Notes under the pieces: generated by a model
What the model was told of the DNA's origin: nothing
Database searches by the model: none
Seen by the model: the letters and a program-made list of their open reading frames with translations, nothing else
Position numbers and translations under genes: made by a program
Part shown: positions 7,986 to 15,414 of the stretch, in pieces
Numbering within the stretch: the first letter of the stretch is position 1
Layout: every line of letters starts with the position of its first letter
Assembly: GCA_964389475.1 (NCBI GenBank)
Contig: CAYMFD010000034.1
Coordinates: forward strand, 1-31,116
DNA: 31,116 bases
Reading direction: 5' to 3'
Source: CAYMFD01 sp964389475
GTDB lineage: Bacteria; Bacteroidota; Bacteroidia; Chitinophagales; Saprospiraceae

Positions 7986-9806
7986 TTACGATGCCGTACC
8001 ATCACCAGATGCATCATCATCACTATCTATCTCTGCGATGACCTTATCTACTGCATGTGGTCTAGGACCTACTAGTCGCTCGACGTCTGACTTGAGCAAG
8101 ACCTCTTTCTCTAGTAGTGCCTCGGCTAGAGCATTGAGCTCTGTACGCTTCTCTGTAAGGAGGGCCTGTGCTCGCTCGTACTGCTTGTCGATCATGTTAC
8201 GGACTTCCTTATCGATGATGGCGGCTGTCTCGTCGCTATATGGCTTGCTGAACTGATCTTGCTGCATACCATGGAACGACACGTTACCCACTTTCTCATT
8301 CATACCATAGACACTCACCATGCCGTATGCCATCTTGGTCACCTGATCGAGGTCACTCTGGGCACCTGTAGATATCTTGTCAAATACGATCCGTTCTGCT
8401 GCACGACCACCCATGGTCATACACATACGNNNNNNNNNNNNNNNNNNNNNNNNNNNNNNNNNNNNNNNNNNNNNNNNNNNNNNNNNNNNNNNNNNNNNNN
8501 NNNNNNNNNNNNNNNNNNNNNNNNNNNNNAGGGCAAAGTTGAAGTCGTCCATATCGACGGCGTCTTTGTTGCGACGAGCCGCTATGAGTGCTGCCTCGTT
8601 ACATACATTGGCAATCTCCGCACCGGCGAATCCTGGCGTCATCTCTGCGAGGGCCTCGGCATTCATGCTGTCAGCCGTCTTGATGGTCTTGAGGTGTACC
8701 TTAAAAATCGCCTTGCGACCCTTGAGGTCCGGACGGTCTATACCGATCTGTCTATCGAAGCGACCTGGACGTAGTAGTGCCGAGTCTAGTATATCAGGTC
8801 GATTGGTGGCAGCCATGAGGATGACTCCCTTGTCCGTGCTGAACCCATCCATCTCGACTAGAAGCTGGTTCAGCGTATTCTCTCGCTCATCGTTACCACC
8901 TTGCATGGCATTACGGCCACGAGCTCGACCTATCGCATCTATCTCATCGATAAAGATGATGCAAGGTGCCTTCTCACGAGCCTGCTTAAAGAGGTCCCGC
9001 ACTCGACTCGCACCCACACCGACGAACATCTCTACGAAGTCCGACCCTGATATCGAGAAGAACGGCACACCGGCCTCCCCTGCTACGGCCTTGGCCAGTA
9101 GGGTCTTACCAGTACCTGGAGGGCCTACGAGTAGGACACCCTTGGGTATTTTACCACCTAGTGCGGTGTACTTCTTAGGATTCTTGAGGAAGTCGACGAC
9201 CTCCATCACTTCTTCTTTGGCTTCGTCTAGGCCAGCTACGTCTTTAAAGCTGACATTGACCTTACCCTTATTGTCAAAGAGGGTCGCCTTGCTCTTACCG
9301 ATATTAAAGATCTGACCGCCGGCACCACCTGGGCCGCCGCTGACTCTACGCATGATAAAGATCCATACACCTATAAGGAGTACGAAGGGCAAGATCCAGC
9401 CGAGTAGAGGGCCGAGCCAGTTTTCTTTGGTATTGTAAATAGGGTCGATATCTATACCCTGGCTACGCAATGCGTCGACCTTCTGCTCGAAGTTGCCGAC
9501 ATCACCGATCTGAAAGGTGAAGTGGGGCTGAGATAGATTGATCGTATTGCTGTCAAAGCGGTCGTAGTCTCTCTCGATGGCCTCCTTGGTCAGGTATACG
9601 CTGACGAACTTATCATTAGTAACGACAAGGCTATCGACGTAGCCTTTCTTGGCTAGCTGCTCGAACTTACCGGGGCTGATCGTCTCCGTCTTGTTGGTAA
9701 TCATCACGGACATATTGATGGCCAGGATGATGAGTATGATGATACCGTAGATCCAGTAGCTATTGAAGCTAAATTTTCTAGGGTCTTTTGGTTCTTTCTC
9801 CTCCAT
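7986..9806 (-). CDS. ftsH: ATP-dependent zinc metalloprotease FtsH (interrupted by assembly gap)
   Basis: This is a membrane-anchored AAA+ protease that degrades misfolded and regulatory membrane and cytosolic proteins as a hexamer. The protein starts with a short cytosolic tail, TM1 at about 17-35, a periplasmic FtsH-extracellular domain and TM2 at about 133-152. The AAA module shows Walker A GPPGTGKT (228-235), Walker B IIFIDEID (283-290) and the second region of homology ATNRPDILDSALLRPGRF (about 333-350). One hundred Ns follow DFNFA. They remove the start of the M41 protease domain, including the zinc-binding HEAGH helix. The sequence resumes at RMCMTMGGRAAE and keeps the third zinc ligand region (STGAQSDLDQVT). 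The frame is open on both sides, so the gene is probably intact in the organism. It follows rsfS by 76 bp and both are likely in one operon. Confidence 0.95.
   Translation of the reverse strand: MEEKEPKDPRKFSFNSYWIYGIIILIILAINMSVMITNKTETISPGKFEQLAKKGYVDSLVVTNDKFVSVYLTKEAIERDYDRFDSNTINLSQPHFTFQIGDVGNFEQKVDALRSQGIDIDPIYNTKENWLGPLLGWILPFVLLIGVWIFIMRRVSGGPGGAGGQIFNIGKSKATLFDNKGKVNVSFKDVAGLDEAKEEVMEVVDFLKNPKKYTALGGKIPKGVLLVGPPGTGKTLLAKAVAGEAGVPFFSISGSDFVEMFVGVGASRVRDLFKQAREKAPCIIFIDEIDAIGRARGRNAMQGGNDERENTLNQLLVEMDGFSTDKGVILMAATNRPDILDSALLRPGRFDRQIGIDRPDLKGRKAIFKVHLKTIKTADSMNAEALAEMTPGFAGAEIANVCNEAALIAARRNKDAVDMDDFNFAXXXXXXXXXXXXXXXXXXXXXXXXXXXXXXXXXXRMCMTMGGRAAERIVFDKISTGAQSDLDQVTKMAYGMVSVYGMNEKVGNVSFHGMQQDQFSKPYSDETAAIIDKEVRNMIDKQYERAQALLTEKRTELNALAEALLEKEVLLKSDVERLVGPRPHAVDKVIAEIDSDDDASGDGTAS
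8430..8529. other. Assembly gap of exactly 100 N
   Basis: Positions 8430-8529 are all N, the conventional filler for a gap of unknown size. FtsH homologues have about 76 residues between the flanking motifs DFNFA and RMCM, whereas 100 N leaves room for only about 34. The true missing length should therefore be near 225 bp. Confidence 0.95.
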
Positions 9807-9882
9807 TAGGATAGTTGGATATATAAATAGTGTAGCTGCGTCGTACTAACAACGCTTTGCAGCAACGGGTTTGTTACTGTGA

Positions 9883-10230
9883 TTATAAATTGGCGTATTC
9901 TGATATCTCGCCATCACTCCATAAGTCGTCCAGCTGATAGTACTGCCTAGTCTCGTGGTAGAATACATGGAGTACAGTGTCAAAATAATCGACGAGTACC
10001 CATCGGCTATTGTCCATGCCTTCTTTGTGGTTGGGCCGTACACCGAGCTCCGCCTTGGTTCGCCTGATGACATTATCGCTGATACCGCCCACCTGCGTCG
10101 TGCTATCACCCTCGCAGATGATAAAGAAGTCTGCGGGTGCATCATCTACCTTGCGAAGGTCGATCTTTACTATGTTTTTGCCCTTGATATCCTGTATGGC
10201 ATCAATGATTAAATCGTTAAGCTCAGCCAT
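9883..10230 (-). CDS. rsfS: Ribosomal silencing factor RsfS (Iojap)
   Basis: RsfS binds ribosomal protein uL14 on the large subunit and blocks subunit joining when nutrients are scarce. From the ATG at 10230 the product is 115 aa, normal for the family. Family marks are the GKNIVKIDLRKVDDAPADFFIICEGDSTTQV stretch near the N terminus and the C-terminal WVLVDYFDTVLHVFYHETRQYYQLDDLW, which is diagnostic. A TTG codon at 10278 could add 16 residues and lies about 24 nt behind the promoter at 10307-10314, so it remains an alternative start. The gene lies between ftsH (downstream, 76 bp) and birA (divergent), an arrangement I recognise as usual in Bacteroidota. Confidence 0.93.
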   Translation of the reverse strand: MAELNDLIIDAIQDIKGKNIVKIDLRKVDDAPADFFIICEGDSTTQVGGISDNVIRRTKAELGVRPNHKEGMDNSRWVLVDYFDTVLHVFYHETRQYYQLDDLWSDGEISEYANL

Positions 10231-10306
10231 TGCAGACTGCTTATCTTCGTCTTGTGATCGGATTGCCTCTTTTGTCAAAATTGTATATACTTGATTTTAT
10301 GTGGCG

Positions 10307-10314
10307 CAAAGGTA
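10307..10314 (-). promoter_or_regulatory. -7 promoter element for rsfS-ftsH
   Basis: TACCTTTG on the minus strand matches the Bacteroidota -7 consensus TAnnTTTG exactly. It places the transcription start near 10301, upstream of either rsfS start. No clear -33 TTG box is seen. It lies in the short divergent region shared with birA. Confidence 0.6.
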
Positions 10315-10333
10315 ACAGAAGTAGCACGACCGT

Positions 10334-11122
10334 ATGACTACACCCCCTATTATGAGATTGCAATACGATGTGCTAATAGGTCACAGTATCGACGTCTATG
10401 AGTCGCTAAGTACGACGAATGGCCACTTGATGACTGTAGCGACAAAAAGCACACCAAGCCACGGAACTGCCATAGTTGCACATCATCAGACGGCTGGTAG
10501 AGGACAGATTGGCAGATCATGGCACGATGAGGCGGATAAAAACCTACTGATCTCCTACCTCGTACGACCTGACCACCTACCGCTAGACCAGCAATACTTA
10601 CTCAACCTAGTCGTAGCCATCAGTGTACGAGATTGCCTAGCAGACTTAGATCTAGATGCTCGTATCAAGTGGCCCAATGATGTATACGTCGGTAACAAAA
10701 AGATCGCCGGCCTCCTCGTACAGTGTAGCCTGCAGGGCAGTAAGATCCAGTATGCGGTACTTGGGATAGGTCTCAACATCAATCAATCGACCTGGCCAGC
10801 TGACATACCCAATCCGACGTCTATCCGCAATGAGACAGACAATGATCATGACCCGCTAGAGCTGGCAGCCAGTCTCAGCAGGCACCTATCTGCCACCTAT
10901 GACTTACTCACCAAGGGCCACTCCATCGAGCTCCGTCGTCGCTATCATGAACACCTATATCTGTGTGATACGTGGGCAAGCTACGAGGTCGACGGACAAG
11001 CACGCAGTGGCCAGCTCATCGAAGTGGATACCGAGGGCCGTGCTGTCATTGAGTGGCGAAGTGGTGAGATGGTAGCTTACAGGCATGGCACTATCAGCCT
11101 AATCGTAGCGTCGAGCAAATAA
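10334..11122 (+). CDS. birA: Biotin--[acetyl-CoA-carboxylase] ligase
   Basis: This enzyme activates biotin with ATP to biotinyl-AMP and transfers it to the lysine of the biotin carboxyl carrier protein, needed for fatty-acid synthesis. The 262-aa product has the biotin-binding loop GRGQIGRSW (about 55-63), the KWPNDVYV motif (about 112-119) followed by GNKKIAGLL, and GIGLNIN. A small C-terminal beta domain follows (DTEGRAVIEW). It lacks the N-terminal winged-helix domain of the E. coli repressor, so it should be a monofunctional ligase. In-frame ATGs at 10334 and 10352 are both possible; the first is taken. It converges with arfB across 14 bp. Confidence 0.94.
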   Translation: MTTPPIMRLQYDVLIGHSIDVYESLSTTNGHLMTVATKSTPSHGTAIVAHHQTAGRGQIGRSWHDEADKNLLISYLVRPDHLPLDQQYLLNLVVAISVRDCLADLDLDARIKWPNDVYVGNKKIAGLLVQCSLQGSKIQYAVLGIGLNINQSTWPADIPNPTSIRNETDNDHDPLELAASLSRHLSATYDLLTKGHSIELRRRYHEHLYLCDTWASYEVDGQARSGQLIEVDTEGRAVIEWRSGEMVAYRHGTISLIVASSK

Positions 11123-11136
11123 TCTGCAGAATTACC

Positions 11137-11541
11137 TTAATCTTCATTAATAGAAGGCTTGGATCGCAAAGCCTTGACAACAGATCGATTGGACTTAGTC
11201 TTACGTCGACGCTGTTCGCTGGCAGCCGTAGGTCTGGTCGGCTTGCGCTTTTTGGCTTTGTGAAAAGCGTGGTCTAGCAGCTTCTTGAGCTTGTTGAGGG
11301 CTTGATCTTTATTGCGTTGCTGACTCCTAGAGGCTTCGCAGTGTACAGATAGTACACCGGCCTTATTGATATATGTGCTCAAGCGGTCTCCCACTTGGCG
11401 CTTTTCGTCATCAGAGAGGATCTGGCTCTGCACGACGTCCCACTGCAAGGTCACTCGCGTCTCGACCTTATTGACGTGCTGACCACCAGCACCGCTAGAC
11501 CTAGAGGTCTGCCAGATGATCTCAGGCATCACCTGGGTCAT
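11137..11541 (-). CDS. arfB: Alternative ribosome-rescue factor ArfB (peptidyl-tRNA hydrolase)
   Basis: ArfB (YaeJ) enters stalled ribosomes that lack a stop codon and hydrolyses the peptidyl-tRNA. The catalytic GGQ sits in SSGAGGQHVNKVETRVTLQWDV close to the N terminus, and a long basic tail (KAKKRKPTRPT to the end) is the part that occupies the empty mRNA channel. It is too short to be a canonical release factor, lacking the codon-recognition domains. From the ATG at 11541 the product is 134 aa with GGQ at 19-21, which fits the family. A GTG at 11571 would add 10 residues. It converges on birA and is likely a single-gene unit. Confidence 0.92.
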   Translation of the reverse strand: MTQVMPEIIWQTSRSSGAGGQHVNKVETRVTLQWDVVQSQILSDDEKRQVGDRLSTYINKAGVLSVHCEASRSQQRNKDQALNKLKKLLDHAFHKAKKRKPTRPTAASEQRRRKTKSNRSVVKALRSKPSINED

Positions 11542-11648
11542 AATGATCGATATGCGTTCTGCTTTGGACACAAGGTGTTAACCACACAAGCCTTGCTGGT
11601 GTTCCCCGGATGCTAGGGCTATTTTGGAGAAAGTGGTGGAATGGGGTT

Positions 11649-11668
11649 GGTGTGCTCAGGCACTCGCC
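11649..11668. repeat. 20-bp imperfect direct repeat of the sua5 3' end
   Basis: GGTGTGCTCAGGCACTCGCC here matches 12195-12214, which spans the sua5 stop codon, at 17 of 20 positions and in the same orientation. The two copies bracket parD and the parE relic. The match is short and could be chance. Within it, GTGC-TCAG-GCAC is also a small dyad. Confidence 0.4.
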
Positions 11669-11682
11669 AATTTATTTTTTAC

Positions 11683-11700
11683 CCAACATTGGTATTTTTG
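11683..11700 (+). promoter_or_regulatory. Putative parD promoter and dyad
   Basis: TATTTTTG (11693-11700) fits the Bacteroidota -7 consensus TAnnTTTG and lies 16 bp before the parD ATG. Directly upstream is the 10-bp dyad CCAA-CA-TTGG (11683-11692), a possible site for ParD autorepression. ParD binding is inferred from family behaviour only. Confidence 0.45.
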
Positions 11701-11716
11701 TTTTAAGCAATAACAC

Positions 11717-11965
11717 ATGAAGAACACATCTATATCGCTTGGGATTTATTTCGACCAATTTGTCCGTAGTCAAGTCTCAACTGGTCGTTACAAAAACGTC
11801 AGCGAAGTCATCAGAGCCGGACTAAGAATGCTCGAAAATGAAGAAAACAAATCGATTGCGTTAAAAAGTGCCATACAGGATGGCTTAAACAGTCCAATAG
11901 TAACAGACTTTGACTTCGACGAAAACTTAAAGCGCTTAAAGGCAGAAAAGAGAAACAACGTCTAA
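11717..11965 (+). CDS. parD: ParD-family antitoxin
   Basis: This 82-aa protein has a ribbon-helix-helix N terminus (about 3-45, with SISLGIYFDQFVRSQV and the typical YKNVSEVIRAGLRMLE). A C-terminal tail (FDFDENLKRLKAEKRNN) is of the kind that wraps the toxin. In intact loci ParD binds ParE, a gyrase poison or RelE-like toxin, and represses the operon. Here the gene directly downstream is only the last part of a parE, so this antitoxin seems orphaned at this locus. It may still repress its own promoter or neutralise a related toxin elsewhere. Base composition is more AT-rich than the flanking housekeeping genes. Confidence 0.88.
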   Translation: MKNTSISLGIYFDQFVRSQVSTGRYKNVSEVIRAGLRMLENEENKSIALKSAIQDGLNSPIVTDFDFDENLKRLKAEKRNNV

Positions 11966-11966
11966 C

Positions 11967-12089
11967 GTCAGATTTGTACAAGGATGTGAAAAACACCTAG
12001 TATTCTATCAGGCAAGTGTCGACAACACCATTGAAATCATAAGAATTTTACACGAAAGGATGGACCTAAAAAATCGACTGAACGATTAA
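11967..12089 (+). pseudogene. Truncated parE toxin (C-terminal 40 codons)
   Basis: Starting two bases after the parD stop there is an open frame of 40 codons ending in TAA at 12087-12089. Its product contains HLVFYQASVDNTIEIIRILH followed by ERMDLKNRLND. This is the characteristic C-terminal part of ParE/RelE-superfamily toxins (usual form HxIFYR...IEIVRILHxRMD). ParE is normally 95-100 residues, so about 55-60 N-terminal residues are missing and no start codon is present. The break falls right at the parD stop, which suggests a clean internal deletion joining the parD end to the middle of parE. It is probably inactive. Confidence 0.82.
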
Positions 12090-12194
12090 TTCTAGCCAAT
12101 TAAAAAGACAGTAATGCTTCTCCGAGTTCTCCCTCTAATTAATATTGACCAGGGATCGTTGAAAGCAATGTACCGATCCTGCTATCCTCTAGCT

Positions 12195-12214
12195 GGCGTG
12201 CTCACACACTCGCC
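12195..12214. repeat. 20-bp imperfect direct repeat at the sua5 stop codon
   Basis: This is the partner of 11649-11668 (17 of 20 positions). It overlaps the last codons and the stop codon (12202-12204) of sua5. Confidence 0.4.
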
Positions 12215-13158
12215 CTCCTCAACTTATCATTGATAGCCCTCCCTAAGCCCGTCTCAGGTACTAGCTCGGCAACGATCACATCGAGGTCCAAGGCGTCTAA
12301 CCTCCGCATACTTGCAAAGAGTCGACTTGCCGCTTCCGTGAGGTCACCACTCGCGGAAAGTACTTCCTGATTATGGTGGGGCAGCCGCTCATCGATCGAC
12401 GTAAAGGCAAGCTTGCCTACTCTCGACAAATCGTCTAGCCCTAGGCTATCCACATCACCACCAAGGATGATCGGCGTTCGAGTAGCATAGTGACTAGCGA
12501 GCATACCTGGTGCCTCAGGATTAGATGTAGAGTGATCTATAACGGATACTTGGCCTACTACCGCCTCCAGCTCCTCGATCGCCAGACCACCCTTACGCAG
12601 TACTACTATCTCTCCTCCTCGCTCTGTAACTATGGTACTCTCTAGGCCGACCATACATGGCCCTCCATCTAGGATCATGGATATCTTGCCACCCAGCTGG
12701 TCTGCTACATGCTGAGCCGTGGTAGGACTCACATAACCAAAAGGATTGGCACTAGGAGCTGCTAGTGGAAAGTCAAGTCGGCTGAGTAGGTCTAGCGTCA
12801 GCGGATGTGCCGGCACACGTATCGCTACCGTATCTAGACCGCTAGTCACAATGTCAGGAACGATACCACGCTTGGGCACGACGATGGTCAGTGGGCCCGG
12901 CCAGAAGTACTCTGCGAGGGTCTGCAGGCGTGGTGATATATCCTGCGCATAGAAGTCCAGTTGATGTACCTCTCCGATATGAAGGATAAGCGGATCAAAA
13001 CTAGGTCTCTCCTTGACGGCAAAGATCTGGGCAATCGTAGTTGGTGAAAGCGCATTACCAGCTAGGCCGTAGACTGTCTCCGTAGGTATAGCTACGAGGT
13101 GACCTTGCTGCAGTTGATCTACCGCTAGATCTATATCGTGGTTGATAATGACCGACAT
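12202..13158 (-). CDS. sua5: L-threonylcarbamoyladenylate synthase (Sua5/YrdC)
   Basis: The enzyme makes threonylcarbamoyl-AMP from threonine, bicarbonate and ATP, the first step of t6A37 modification of ANN-decoding tRNAs. The 318-aa product is the long Sua5 form. A YrdC domain (about 1-195) has PTETVYGLAGNA, the KERPSFDPLILH motif (from residue 49) and the APSANPFGYVSPT loop. A C-terminal Sua5 domain follows after the PEAPGMLASHYATRTP linker that is typical of the long form. The ATG lies five bases after a near-consensus -7 element, so the mRNA may be leaderless. The 3' end abuts the parDE relic. Confidence 0.94.
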   Translation of the reverse strand: MSVIINHDIDLAVDQLQQGHLVAIPTETVYGLAGNALSPTTIAQIFAVKERPSFDPLILHIGEVHQLDFYAQDISPRLQTLAEYFWPGPLTIVVPKRGIVPDIVTSGLDTVAIRVPAHPLTLDLLSRLDFPLAAPSANPFGYVSPTTAQHVADQLGGKISMILDGGPCMVGLESTIVTERGGEIVVLRKGGLAIEELEAVVGQVSVIDHSTSNPEAPGMLASHYATRTPIILGGDVDSLGLDDLSRVGKLAFTSIDERLPHHNQEVLSASGDLTEAASRLFASMRRLDALDLDVIVAELVPETGLGRAINDKLRRASV

Positions 13159-13163
13159 GCGGG

Positions 13164-13171
13164 CAAAGATG
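13164..13171 (-). promoter_or_regulatory. Near-consensus -7 element for sua5
   Basis: CATCTTTG on the minus strand differs from TAnnTTTG at one position and is followed by only five bases before the sua5 ATG. This is the same spacing as at hicA and suggests a transcript that begins at or next to the start codon. Confidence 0.4.
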
Positions 13172-13293
13172 GTCGTATTACTTCACATGCCTTTCAAAAA
13201 ACAACCTCAAAAAGCAACTAAGACCTAAGTCGACACCTTCGGCAGGAGATCAAAAGCCAATAGTAGCATCGAACCAAAGGATCGCGATGCCGC

Positions 13294-14076
13294 CTACCTC
13301 GTCTTATACATAATCGTAAATCCTGCGCTATGCAGATTAGTACCTACTGGACTAGCTCCTACATGATAGCGATAACCGACACCGTAGCGATAGTTTAGCC
13401 CTAACTCCACTCTATCAAATAAGCGCAATGCTAGGCCACCTTGCAAAAACAAGCGCTGACTGATACTATTAGGTCCCTCCTCGTAGTGATGTGTAAAGCC
13501 GTCTAGAGGATCGGTGACTACTGGAGCATCGGTACCTGTATTAAGAATACCTGTATTGTCGGCATTCATATTGATATCTCCGTCAATCCATAAGTCATGA
13601 CCAAATCCATATCCAACATTGGTACCCAAACCACCATATACCCGTAAGGTTTTGAGGAGGGTGGCGTGCTTGAGATAGGTGGCTCCTACGCTGACCTCAT
13701 TGGTGTAGCTCATAAAGTTTAAGTAGTGATCACCACCGTGGTAACTGATCATATCTACCCTATTGGTGATGAGGGATGCCGATAATCTCAACTCCGTATG
13801 ATTAGCACCTGTAGGCGCAAAGGCTAGGTCTAATCGATAGTGAGGATTCTCGCAGATCATCGAGCTGGCAGAGTAGTAGTCACTCGACTGCACATCATCA
13901 ATAATAGCACTAAAATCTATAGAACTGATGCCATCAAAATAGCCTAGATCCATATTCCTGATCATGTCCTGGTCGACACCAGAGGTAAGACCCACACCTA
14001 TCAGTTTAAAACCTTTAAACTGAGCCGTAGCTGACACCGTACATCCCAGCAGAATAAAGAGTAGAATATTTTTCAT
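13294..14076 (-). CDS. Outer-membrane beta-barrel protein, unknown function
   Basis: This 260-aa protein has a signal peptide at about 1-18 (MKNILLFILLGCTVSATAQ). Alternating short beta-strands with Gly and aromatic residues include RLFLQGGLALRLFDRVELGL, NYRYGVGYRYHVG and SAGFTIMYKTR at the C terminus. This pattern indicates a small outer-membrane barrel or a porin-like fold. It resembles no family that I can name. It appears to be a single gene, with 135 bp to sua5 downstream and a long upstream region carrying a 14-bp direct repeat. Confidence 0.75.
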   Translation of the reverse strand: MKNILLFILLGCTVSATAQFKGFKLIGVGLTSGVDQDMIRNMDLGYFDGISSIDFSAIIDDVQSSDYYSASSMICENPHYRLDLAFAPTGANHTELRLSASLITNRVDMISYHGGDHYLNFMSYTNEVSVGATYLKHATLLKTLRVYGGLGTNVGYGFGHDLWIDGDINMNADNTGILNTGTDAPVVTDPLDGFTHHYEEGPNSISQRLFLQGGLALRLFDRVELGLNYRYGVGYRYHVGASPVGTNLHSAGFTIMYKTR

Positions 14077-14552
14077 AGTAAGCGCTTTACATTTTAACGG
14101 ATATAAATCTAACGATTTTTATCAAACATTCGCTGCTATGTCGATACTATCTTAGAAAGTGCTTATCGCCATAGAAGGAGGTAACGTAGGTATAATACTA
14201 TCTTAGAACTGCACGAAGTCCCCCTTTTGCTATGAGCTGTGTTGTTAAGCAGAAGCACATCTACCGCAGCTGCTTGTACCTGATGATGCTCGCTCTGGAC
14301 TTATTGTATCACAATGACTAGAGTTAAGTGCTATAAACACGATGATCTTTATCCTCCATTAAACTGATACCCCTCTTGACAAAATGATTTCCTTGAGGGC
14401 AACGGCTCCAACGATATGGCCCGAAAAGACATCACCCCTATCCATTGCCTGACCTTACAGTCAGTAGCTGTTATCGACACTACAGTGGTCGAAGTCGTGT
14501 TTCTTGTACCTTTTGGGACTTGCTCGAAGCACCTTACCGTGCTGGCAGTACA
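14077..14552. other. 476-bp intergenic region
   Basis: No gene is supported here, on either strand. The region holds a 14-bp perfect direct repeat (14144-14157 and 14195-14208). It must also contain the promoter of the barrel gene that starts at 14076 and the 3' end of the lipoprotein transcript. No clear terminator or consensus promoter was found. Confidence 0.5.
14144..14208. repeat. 14-bp perfect direct repeat, 51-bp period
   Basis: ATACTATCTTAGAA occurs at 14144-14157 and again at 14195-14208. The two copies start 51 bp apart, close to five helical turns, about 70-130 bp upstream of the barrel gene start. This spacing suits a pair of regulator-binding sites, but no regulator is known. 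Confidence 0.6.
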
Positions 14553-15224
14553 CTATCTCAACCGATGATAGATCTGCTCATCGATCGCCAATGCGGCAAT
14601 ACCGATCTCACTATGATAGAAAATGCTCAAAGTGTCTTCGCTCAGGACCCAGATATCAGTATATGCCTGATCACCCAACTCCACACGATCTAGATGTGTA
14701 AAATGAAGGCCAAATGGTTCTGACTGGGGGATGGACTGCGAGTTGGTAACAGGTACCTGCCCTTTTATTGATGTTGCAGCACCTGTACTAAGCGTAATGA
14801 ATATAGACTCCGTCCTTACCTCGTCGTGCAGCGCTATTTCTGGCTCTATACTCAGAAACGCTTTGTCATTTTCTCCACCAAAAGAACGGGTCTTATCTTC
14901 ATACTCATAGTATGCATACGCTTTGAAAGGCTTGACATCTAAGGCCTCTTCGCATACGACGGATTCAATGAGCCAGCGCGGTTCTTCAACCACTATGGAC
15001 TGCGCAGCTAGCCGTAAAGTATCGCCATCATTGCTGTAAAAAGAAAGTATCTCACTATCGGTTTCGATAGACCAAGCCTTAAACGCTTCGCTGTAGTCTG
15101 TCGTGCCTAAGTTCTCGTTATCAGAGCTATCGCAGTTGAGCCTTTTGGTACAGCTAGTAAGTAGCAATACCGATGTTATCACTAGACTTATCATAACCAA
15201 TACGAAAGTCTTCTGGCGGATCAT
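14553..15224 (-). CDS. Putative lipoprotein, unknown function
   Basis: This 223-aa product opens with a long hydrophobic signal and a lipobox (VLLLTSC, Cys25), so the mature protein should be lipid-anchored in the outer or inner membrane. The rest is soluble, acidic and probably beta-rich, with no domain I recognise. Two cysteines near the N terminus of the mature protein (Cys25 and Cys31) and one at about residue 90 are the only other notable residues. It is a single gene, 190 bp downstream of the DUF2490 gene on the same strand. A 15-bp palindrome lies in that space. Confidence 0.7.
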   Translation of the reverse strand: MIRQKTFVLVMISLVITSVLLLTSCTKRLNCDSSDNENLGTTDYSEAFKAWSIETDSEILSFYSNDGDTLRLAAQSIVVEEPRWLIESVVCEEALDVKPFKAYAYYEYEDKTRSFGGENDKAFLSIEPEIALHDEVRTESIFITLSTGAATSIKGQVPVTNSQSIPQSEPFGLHFTHLDRVELGDQAYTDIWVLSEDTLSIFYHSEIGIAALAIDEQIYHRLR

Positions 15225-15323
15225 GGCTTACGTTTTCTTTTGAAAAAGTATTTGCTTTACTCTATGTAACGTTATAGTGGGTGTTTTCGTGCATTACAGG
15301 ACTGCTACAAGCATGGCACAGTA

Positions 15324-15338
15324 ATAGCAATTTGCTAT
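15324..15338. promoter_or_regulatory. 15-bp perfect palindrome upstream of the lipoprotein gene
   Basis: ATAGCAA-T-TTGCTAT is a perfect dyad about 100 bp upstream of the lipoprotein ATG at 15224 and downstream of the DUF2490 stop. The lack of a real loop and of a T-tract favours a protein-binding site over a terminator. The regulator is unknown. Confidence 0.45.
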
Positions 15339-15414
15339 CGAAAAGCAAGAGAAGGAGCTTCCATAAGCAAAAACTGGCGCAAAGTGGAGCCCGAACCTAC
15401 GCTGAGATTCTGCT

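Noticed and set aside
8038..9315. Plus-strand frames opposite ftsH, two of them running through the N gap
   Set aside because: ftsH is certain on the minus strand. The long antisense frames arise from its codon bias and from the gap, which has no stops.
9846..10145. Minus-strand frame of 99 codons overlapping rsfS
   Set aside because: It is a different frame of the same strand as rsfS, whose family motifs are unambiguous.
11137..11571. GTG at 11571 as the arfB start
   Set aside because: The ATG at 11541 places the GGQ motif about 20 residues from the N terminus, as in the family. The extra 10 residues have no counterpart that I know of.
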